Positions 57,428 through 64,000 of a stretch of DNA of 64,000 nucleotides are shown in pieces. The DNA is taken from the NCBI GenBank assembly GCA_949825065.1, contig OX463859.1, forward strand, positions 16,201,220 to 16,265,219, written 5' to 3'. The position numbers and the translations under genes were made by a program. This DNA comes from Odontocerum albicorne (taxonomy: Eukaryota; Arthropoda; Insecta; Trichoptera; Odontoceridae). Below the pieces are notes generated by a model. That model worked only from the letters and a program-made list of their open reading frames with translations. It was not told where the DNA came from and did no database searches. The number at the start of each line of letters is the position of its first letter. The first letter of the stretch is position 1.

Positions 57428-57545
57428 CTGTGGTTAGCTTCACGCCAGGCAAGCGAGCCCCAGGTTTGATTCCTGGCAAATTCACTTCTGGACTGGTTTT
57501 AGTCTTAGATCGATTTCATCTGAATTTATGTTTTTCTGTCGCTTT
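57428..57545 (+). repeat. tRNA-derived SINE head and core
   Basis: The head has TGGTTAGCTTCACG near the A-box and AGGTTTGATTCCTGGC as a clear B-box, followed by TTCTGGACTGGTTTTAGTC, similar to the core after other heads. The A-box is degenerate, and the SINE type differs from SINE-A in the body. Confidence 0.5.
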
Positions 57546-57699
57546 TATGTTACTCATCGAAAATTCTTGTAACAAAAATCTGTAACAAAGCCTCTTAAGA
57601 GGCTGTAGCAAATTTAACTTGTCAATCGTCTTGAACTGTGATCTCCTTGCCATTGAGTTTTTGAGTTTGGTCTGTCAAGACTGTGTTTTTGTTGAAGTG

Positions 57700-58080
57700 A
57701 AACAACTTATACACTTTACAACGCGTTCTTGCGTCTTTTATCCGCATGATGGCTGACAATCACACACGTACACGAGACATAGTCTTGGTGTTTTCGGGAG
57801 TATAAGGATACCTTTGAATTCAGTCGCATCTATGCTTTCAAAAAGATAAAAAAATAAATGCTGGTTTGCTCTGATTGTCTCACTTCAGGTGGGTCATCTA
57901 ATCCAGTACAGCGGTGTGGCCGGTAAGTTTACTGGAGTGCAACGACTCACTTACTGAAAGAGAAGAAAAAAGTAAGAAAGTGACGAAAACTGCTTGGCAT
58001 AATATCACTTTTCAACTGAACTGGCGTTGAAATGGTGAGGGAATCCTCAACTACGAGGCCCGGCAATAAACGAACGAGCT
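57700..58080 (+). mobile_element. SINE-B copy
   Basis: A decayed head at about 57715-57790, then GTATAAGGATACCTTTGAATT, TGATTGTCTCACTTCAGG, ATCCAGTACAGCGGTGTGG, GTGCAACGACTCACTTAC and the tail CCTCAACTACGAGGCCCGGC. The body is close to that of the 41.8-kb copy. Confidence 0.75.
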
Positions 58081-58129
58081 ATGTTAACACGTTTAGTGTT
58101 GAAAACACCTAAAGGCATTTATAATTTTT

Positions 58130-58975
58130 TTTCTGGCTGCTCAAAATGCCCATCTTCATTCTTTTCTCAATTTCTGGCTGCTCAAAATGCCCATCGTCGT
58201 TCTTTTCTCAATTTCTGGCTGCTGTAGCATTTGTAAGGGTTATATGGCAATTAATTATATTTGATTTTTTTAACAATACAGTAAGTATAAAATCTCTTTT
58301 TCAGCAGTCAATGCGTTCCTCAGAAAAGTTGTTCATGGACCATGTTATTTTTTTATTTTTTTAGCATCAGTTTCAAAACCTGTGCCGCATTTTTTGGTTA
58401 GTTTAAGACTCGTTTTAGATAATTTAATTAATTTTGTATAAACTTTTGTGGTTCTTTAGAATTTTCATCTTCGTCGTGCAATTAATTATCTTCAAAAAAA
58501 TGTAACTCAATTTCTGAAACTGATGAAAAAGTGTCTAATGATGAATTGTGTTGGTAAAGGCAGGTTTATTTCATAAGTTGTTGGTTTTATCGTAGAGCGA
58601 ACTATCAAATATATATTTTTACTCTTAGTATTATAACCTTTTATCATACATAATAACGCCTAAATAGTAATATTCTACGTGGCCTATTGGTTCACGCCAT
58701 ATCATTGAAATAGCAAATGGAAGTGATTTTTTTTTTACCTTGACTCCATTTTATCAATCGTTCCACACACGTATAACGAACTTGATATGAGACCCCTATT
58801 TTCTCTTGATCTCCAAGTTTTATTCTACAATATGCTTGATACGCTTTTTTCACAAATGTGCAATGTTGTGCTACTTTTTTTTCTTAACAAAACTACCACA
58901 TATATAAAAAAAATAATTTATCCCGGTTATGCAGGTTGTTGAAGACATTGTGAATCGAGCATAAAACACAGCAAT
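58130..58975 (-). pseudogene. Decayed copy of a dispersed arthropod protein family with a GDQ(D/E)K zinc-ribbon-like region
   Basis: The minus strand from about 58900 reads VKKAYQAYCRIKLGDQEKIG, then VRYTCVERLIKWSQGKKKSLPFAISMIWREPIGHVEYY (split here by commas and frames). In the family I recall, the block runs GDQDKxWAPH, CxxCxxxLxxW, PFxxPMVWREPxxHxxDCYFC. The CYFC cysteines are lost here. Further downstream (about 58500-58300) a frameshifted LTKKCGTG/LPKNAAQ segment resembles the family's 'LxKDxAELLxSRLxEKNLL' block. The family is seen as many copies in arthropod and cnidarian genomes and is probably transposon-related; I do not know its function. A 45-bp duplication (58132-58222) lies at its far end. 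Confidence 0.5.
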
Positions 58976-58999
58976 GATGTTAACACTTGGAGAGCAATG

Positions 59000-59825
59000 C
59001 AGATGTTGCTTGTATATTAATGTTATCTATTAATTTTTTTAAAATTGAGTCTGGAACAGTCGACAATATTAACACTGTTTAAAAAATATTGTATTAAAAA
59101 AGAGAATACTAAAAAATACTAAAATAGACTCAGTGATTCAAAATAAAAGATGTATAGAGTATAATTTAGCAAACCAAATATGACAATTGTAAAAAACTAT
59201 ATGAGAAAGAAAAATATGGATATCATTTTCATAATCCGAACACCGCATTACTATAAAACACACACAAAAAAAGAATACACCATCATCGTCATCCTCTGTT
59301 ATTACCATACTCAATGTATTTTAATTTCCAATAGATTACTCGATATTGAGGCAGAGTCATCAGACAGAAACGAAGAGTTATCTCATCGAAATTATTTTAC
59401 ACAGAGAGTAACGATTCAGAAAAAAAATATTTAAATAACGTTAAATATGGTTTCACACAAACTATTTTCGAACCCCCATTCACTTAAATTCACCACGAAG
59501 CACACAAATCATATATTAAAACCATAAAATTTGTCATTATTTCTGCAACTTTATTATAAATTAGATAGAAGAACAAATAATATTGGAAACTGAATATTAA
59601 TTCAAAGTTGCATTATTAATAGTTAAATTCCTGTTTGAGGCATGTCAGCGTTGCATGCGAGAATTCCGCAGTGCATCGTTTGGGTCAGAATATTAATGGG
59701 ATTAGTTATGCAATTATCCTGGGTCACGCACCATCACTGTGTTTGACTTAATATATGCAACCGGGCATGTATATGCAATATTTATATGTACTTGTATGTG
59801 TAGCAGTGAAACTTGATAACCAATA
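59000..59825. other. Unassigned
   Basis: An 84-codon plus-strand frame at 59180-59434, rich in Lys, His and Tyr, has no known domain. Confidence 0.45.
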
Positions 59826-59827
59826 AG

Positions 59828-59963
59828 GTCAAAGCTTTTCATCTTAGGGGTATTGACGTATGTCAAAGCTTTTCATCTTAGGGGTATTGACGTATGTCAA
59901 AGCTTTTCATCTTAGAAGTATTGACGTATGTCAAAGCTTTTCATCTTAGGGGTATTGACGTAT
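59828..59963 (+). repeat. 34-bp tandem array, four copies
   Basis: Units GTCAAAGCTTTTCATCTTAG... at 59828, 59862, 59896 and 59930, with one GGGG to GAAG change in the third. High identity. Confidence 0.95.
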
Positions 59964-60004
59964 TTTTAAATATTATTTTATTTTACATTTGTTGCACGTT
60001 TTAT

Positions 60005-60440
60005 CAAATCATATTAATTTTAATTTATCCATCCATCTTTTTGTATAGCTCATGATTAAGCATCGTGGTTCCCAAGATAACCCTTGATGTCTTCTCTCCA
60101 TCCATTCCAGCAATCCACAGTTTGAAGTGGTCCTGCTACGTTCTTGGACTTCTGTTCTTGTATGTCGTCCTTCCACGTTTCCATTCACTACAAGCCTCTC
60201 CAAACTGTCGCTTTGGCCATAAGCAACATGTCCAAAGACTTGAGAAGGTCGTTGGTATATTATCATCTGTTCATCGGTGACTCCCAGTTTTTCGAGAACG
60301 GGGGTATTCATTCACCTTGCCGTCCATAAAAATTCGAGAACGGGGGTATTCATTCACCTTGCCGTCCATAAAATTTGTAAAAATTTTCTCCAGCCCCACA
60401 TTTCAAATAATTATGTTTTACGTCTCTCACTTGTTCTTAG
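60005..60440 (-). pseudogene. LINE-B-like reverse transcriptase C-terminal fragment
   Basis: From 60440 downwards the minus strand gives TLRTSERR, LFEMWGWRKFL, then the duplicated part, then, in a 100-codon open frame (60311-60009), GVTDEQMIIYQRPSQVFGHV, RLVVNGNVEGRHTR and CLIMSYTKRW. The order FEMWxWRR, then xxGH, then GKVEGxRxRGR, is that of the LINE-B type. Inactivated by frameshifts, without a core polymerase. Confidence 0.7.
60291..60374. repeat. 42-bp direct duplication inside the LINE
   Basis: TTCGAGAACGGGGGTATTCA occurs at 60291 and 60333, period 42 bp, with a near-identical remainder. It duplicates part of the LINE coding region in frame. Confidence 0.9.
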
Positions 60441-60581
60441 AGTTCACATATCCACGCCGTACATATATATTGTGAAAATATAATACTTTATTTGACACAT
60501 TTTCGTCGTCATGGTAATGGTTGTAAAATTCATATAACAATAGAAAAAACAATCAAATAAAAATTATAACAACACAATAAA

Positions 60582-60780
60582 TCTGTGGCGTTATGGCAGA
60601 AGTTGATACGTCCATTTTATCTTAGTTTACAGGAGAAGCAATATTAACTTTGATAAGCTGTTAAAAATAGTACAAATAAGCATTTTTTAAGTAACATGCT
60701 GAGAAATATTCTCAATAAATTGGGAGAATGAACACAAAATGACAAAACGGACATATCAACTTCTACCATAACGCCACAGA
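60582..60780. mobile_element. 199-bp MITE-like element with long terminal inverted repeats
   Basis: Outer ends TCTGTGGCGTTATGG and its reverse complement, with about 36-38 bp matching apart from three or so changes. The interior is AT-rich and non-coding. Possible target duplication AATAA on both sides with one base offset, not certain. The transposon superfamily cannot be told from this copy. Confidence 0.8.
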
Positions 60781-60789
60781 AATAATCCC

Positions 60790-61260
60790 AATAAGTATTA
60801 AAAATTGTCTCATTTTTACCTAACAAGCTCAATTTATTCACAAAGAACTGGAAAATATCAATATTGGAAATTTTGTCAACATAATAATTCCGTGAGCGAC
60901 ACTCCGTGGTAACGCTCTTAAATAGCTCATCTTTTTAATACGATCCCAAAAACTATCTTAATTCACGATTGCATTAATATTGGCCAGATACTAATAAAAA
61001 TAAGTAACGCAATAAATAAGAGCTTACAATTTACCGGTTGACCAAAGAAAAGATCTTGGAATGCACTGTAGCATTTACCATCCTTAAACAGGCAAGCCTA
61101 GGCTGGCTAAGTCATGTTGCGCCCCTTGAATTCAGTCTGATGGTCAATGATGTTTTGTTCGAGAATCTTAGTTATTCGAAGACAACTTATTTAAACAAAT
61201 AAATAATAGGTATATTATTAACAGTTAAGGCATTAACATTGGGGAGGTTTAAAAACATTA
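60790..61260. other. Unassigned
   Basis: No recognised gene; part of 61080-61140 (GGCAAGCCTAGGCTGGCTAAG) is GC-richer and may be a small repeat. Confidence 0.4.
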
Positions 61261-61265
61261 TTTGT

Positions 61266-61361
61266 GCTCCCCTGATGATGAGGCAAAAACCTTGAAACCG
61301 GTAGGGTTATGCTATTACAAAAAGTGGAATAAACAGTGTTTGATTAAACAAATTACAATAA
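61266..61361 (+). mobile_element. Solo Penelope-like repeat with hammerhead-like motif
   Basis: Plus-strand copy, more diverged than the other two. Core at 61269-61306: CCC, CTGATGA, helix-II candidate GAGG/CCTT around GCAAAAA, GAAA, CCGGTA, GGG, then TTAT. The CTGATGA here against CTGAAGA in the other two copies differs only at the one core position known to vary (N7). Confidence 0.8.
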
Positions 61362-61469
61362 ACAACAGGTATATTAATTACAACATATTATGAACATATG
61401 CATTTGAAATTCGCATTAAAGCAATATATTAGAAAATACTTTTGAGAGATAAGCTATTAAACGATCTGG

Positions 61470-61760
61470 GCTCAACTCAAAACATCATCTCGATCGAGAT
61501 ACACTCCCTCGAATATAACGATGAGCCTTACCGCGAAGACGTCAGATGGTTTTCAGCCCGCAGCCTTGTACACTTATGTTTTAATACAAAAAAAGTTAGA
61601 TGATAATGAATCAGTTGTTAATATTATATAATGATAATCTCAATAAATAAGCATAAAAATTGTTAAAATTATAAACGTTAACACTCACATGTATACGCAC
61701 ACACACCCAAATTGACTGGCAGTGTAAAGACAGGAAATAAAAAAGAGTCTAAATTTTTAC
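61470..61760 (-). repeat. Repeat D copy, longest
   Basis: The reverse complement includes GTACAAGGCTGCGGGCTGAA, CCATCTGACGTC, GGTAAGGCTCATCG and GTATCTCGATCGAG. Upstream in the element (plus 61690-61725) it has CCCAAATTGACTGGCAGTG. It establishes that the modules at 28130 and 28890 belong together. Confidence 0.65.
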
Positions 61761-61964
61761 AACACAGAATTAAACTAGAATTTAGAAATAGTAAGAAATT
61801 AGTATTGATGCCGGGCTATGTATGAATTTGTGCCTTATTCTTTGAAGGAAAAAAATATTTGTGTGTGTCTTTTTAGACAATATACTCGTACTTAAGAAAT
61901 GCATTCTTTTAATTTTATTTCATAAAATTTCTTTATGGGTTAGGAGTTGAATTCCAAGAAAAAT

Positions 61965-62255
61965 GTTCATATTTATTTATTTATTTATTATTTATTATTA
62001 CACATGACAAGAAATATACACAATTTGAGAAAAAACAACAGGTAATTTGATTTGGACATATCATTTTAATAAATCTGGGTTTGTTGCCTTTCATTTGTCG
62101 TATCCCCAGTAAACTAGGCTTTTGCCTGTATCTCACTGAGGATATTTAGCATGAAAAAATAAATCGATACTTCTTTCCGATTTTTGATAACACAAAAAAC
62201 CCCGTTGCACGCTCTCATCAACCTGACAAACAGTGACACTCAACTACAACTGGAA
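61965..62255 (-). mobile_element. Repeat C copy
   Basis: Starts with (TTTA)n at 61973, i.e. an A-rich tail on the minus strand, and runs through TTGTCGTATCCCCAG, GTAAACTAGGCTTTTGCC, ATCTCACTGAGGATA, and the head ATGAGAG...AACAGTGACACTC. It is about 290 bp and allows the element length to be set. Confidence 0.75.
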
Positions 62256-62399
62256 ACATCTTGCGAAACTCAACTCCTCACACATTATCACTCCAGAAAG
62301 ACCAAAAATTTTACAAAGACCATATGATTTTAAAATTTCACTAATGTGTGTTTTATTGTGTAATTATACAATTTTACAGAGTGGAAACCTTTTAAAAAA

Positions 62400-62490
62400 A
62401 CGGGAAACCATCAAGTACAGAACACGCAACCCCAGGGTTGACAGACACGCGCCTCATTAACGATGTCATGGAGGTCGTATAATGCATTTA
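62400..62490 (-). repeat. SINE-A head fragment
   Basis: The minus strand carries a head with AACCCTGGGGTTGCGTG in the B-box region and a GAGGCGCGTGTC A-box-side segment. Much decayed. Confidence 0.5.
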
Positions 62491-63030
62491 AAAAAAATAC
62501 ACAGGGAATTACTTTCATATTTTTTTATTTAATCGTATAATTTCATTTTGATATGTCGTATCATTTCATTTTGTTATGTCGTATAATTTCATCAACAATA
62601 CATGTTTAAATATATTTTATTTTCTTAAGGCAATCCACCGTGCTGAAAGTGGTATGCGTTTATTTCAGTATCTTTGTTATTTTTTTTCACTTATTTTAAT
62701 ATTTATTACATTGAAGAAAAAATATCTATTTTTCTGTTTAACAGTATCTCTCGCCTATTTACACAGTAATGAGTTTGTGAATCAATTGAGCAGGAAATTA
62801 ATTAGATTGGTTAGGCAATTTAATTATGTCAAACAACTGTTGTGTATTGAACAGCAATAGTCTATCACAAGTTTGCATGGCATATTTTGGAGATAATCTA
62901 GTTTTAAATATTTTAATAAAGGTTATAGGATAAAGCTTTATATGAATGCAATACAAAATATATTTTTATTTTACTGAGTAAGTTATACGGGTATTAGCAT
63001 ACATTTTTTATTACTTACGAGTATAATTCA
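62491..63030. other. Unassigned
   Basis: A 94-codon plus-strand frame at 62576-62860, Leu/Phe/Tyr rich with a possible hydrophobic stretch near its middle, has no recognised family; AT-rich DNA produces such frames by chance. Confidence 0.35.
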
Positions 63031-63034
63031 ACGA

Positions 63035-63250
63035 CGATTCCTGTGGTTTAGTTAGCAAAACAACTATCTTCCAGCCGAGGAATTGTGGATTGGATACCCG
63101 TTGGTAAAAATTCCAGTCTGATTTTCATATAGGTTTTCTTTTAAATCTTCCTGATTAGTTGAAATACATGACAACATATCAATATGCCGGTAAAGCTGTA
63201 CTGTTTACTACAAAAGTGCAATACAATATGGTTTGAGTTTATTCTTCATT
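63035..63250 (+). mobile_element. SINE-A copy
   Basis: Head with TGGTTTAGTTAGCAAAAC and a degenerate B-box (GGATTGGATACCCG), then CAGTCTGATTTTCATATAGG, TGATTAGTTGAAATACATGA, and a 3' end CTGTACTGTTTACTACAAAAG. A second 3' end, TTGTACTGCATACAACGTAAG, lies at 63388-63408. Confidence 0.65.
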
Positions 63251-63424
63251 GTTTTTATTTCCAATATTATCTGATAAAAATTGTTTGTTTAATTTTAAGA
63301 AAAAGCATTACCCATATCCAAAAACAATATTTCATTGGTGATTGTCTCCGACCCTTTTTATTAGCCTAAAAATTATATGCAACCAAGTTGTACTGCATAC
63401 AACGTAAGTGTAATAAAATACAAT

Positions 63425-64000
63425 ACGACATGTGCTATTTAAACAGTTTAAATACAAATATATAAAATATGATACAAAAAAAATCACCCTTTGTGAATAA
63501 AAAGCTCTCTTACATAAGGCAAGACCTAAGACAAAGGAGTCTCTCCTTTATTTCGAATTTCATTGTCCTTAATATTAAAATGCACTGCTGAAAAAATTAC
63601 GCTAAAATTAAATAGCAAATTATCACAGACATTATTCCAATCACATCATAATCTCAACCACCACATGAAAATCATGTTAAACAGATACTCATCACACGCT
63701 CTTTATCCGAGATTTCCAAAGTGGACGGTATAAAGTTCATGGAGGGCTAAAAAGCGGAAAGAGGGTGCTAGGCCGGTGAAAAGAGATAAAGAATACAAAT
63801 AAATACAAATAAAATCGTATGTCAGAAAAGTTATTTTAATAGTCGAGTTATTTGAAATTCAAATATTTTTCATTTTGTGAATTAAAGAATTCTAATAATT
63901 TGCGTAATCACAATCAAATCAACATATATTAATTGAAAAAAAATACTTACCATTGAACTTCAAACAGCTTTACTGCAATATTTGCTTTTCATACAAACGA
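63425..64000. other. Unassigned
   Basis: AT-rich; 63640-63690 resembles 18060-18110. No gene recognised. Confidence 0.4.

Noticed and set aside
1..64000. CRISPR array or prokaryotic operon
   Set aside because: The tandem arrays have no spacers, and there are no cas-like genes, ribosome-binding sites or long packed frames.

Overview
This window looks like intergenic DNA from an AT-rich arthropod genome. I see no prokaryotic gene organisation, no ribosome-binding sites and no operons. No host gene can be called with confidence. Only one open frame exceeds about 130 codons: a 327-residue frame at 22870-23853 (minus) belonging to a Penelope-like retroelement. Homopolymer runs, minisatellites and decayed transposable elements dominate. 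The arthropod assignment is inferred from the mix of elements: a DD41D-type Tc1/mariner element, a mariner-like element, a Penelope-like element with a GIY-YIG domain, several LINE lineages and tRNA-derived SINEs. The species cannot be fixed from this sequence alone. All family assignments are from memory of the families and were not checked against a database.

Layout. 0-5.5 kb holds tRNA-like SINE pieces and three copies of one LINE family (called LINE-A here), then a SINE split by another insertion. 6.05-6.99 kb is an internally deleted DD41D transposon with intact terminal inverted repeats. 7.26-7.62 kb is a 62-bp minisatellite. 7.7-16 kb is mostly featureless AT-rich sequence. 16-21 kb has LINE-A fragments in both orientations. 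21.4-24.5 kb has SINE-B, the Penelope-like element with its hammerhead-like 3' repeat, and repeat D. 25.1-25.6 kb is a near-perfect 71-bp array. 26-29 kb is a cluster of decayed LINEs. 29-33.7 kb is nearly empty. 33.7-43.8 kb has SINEs, a second Penelope repeat, two minisatellites and a LINE-A copy that appears to be 5'-inverted. 45-49.5 kb has LINE pieces and an internally deleted mariner. 50.3-50.9 kb is a direct duplication running into a 200-N gap. 52-56 kb has an L2/CR1-like LINE and repeats C and G. 57.4-59 kb has SINEs and a decayed copy of a dispersed arthropod protein family. 59.8-63.4 kb has a 34-bp array, a LINE, a 199-bp MITE-like element, a third Penelope repeat, and repeats D and C.

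The most notable signals are these. Three copies of a Penelope-type repeat carry a conserved hammerhead-ribozyme-like core. An 8-mer, TACTCGTA/TACGAGTA, is scattered through the window far above chance. Several recently amplified short tandem arrays are present. Transposons are nested inside one another. The elements do not work together as a pathway; the window records successive insertions and local tandem amplification.
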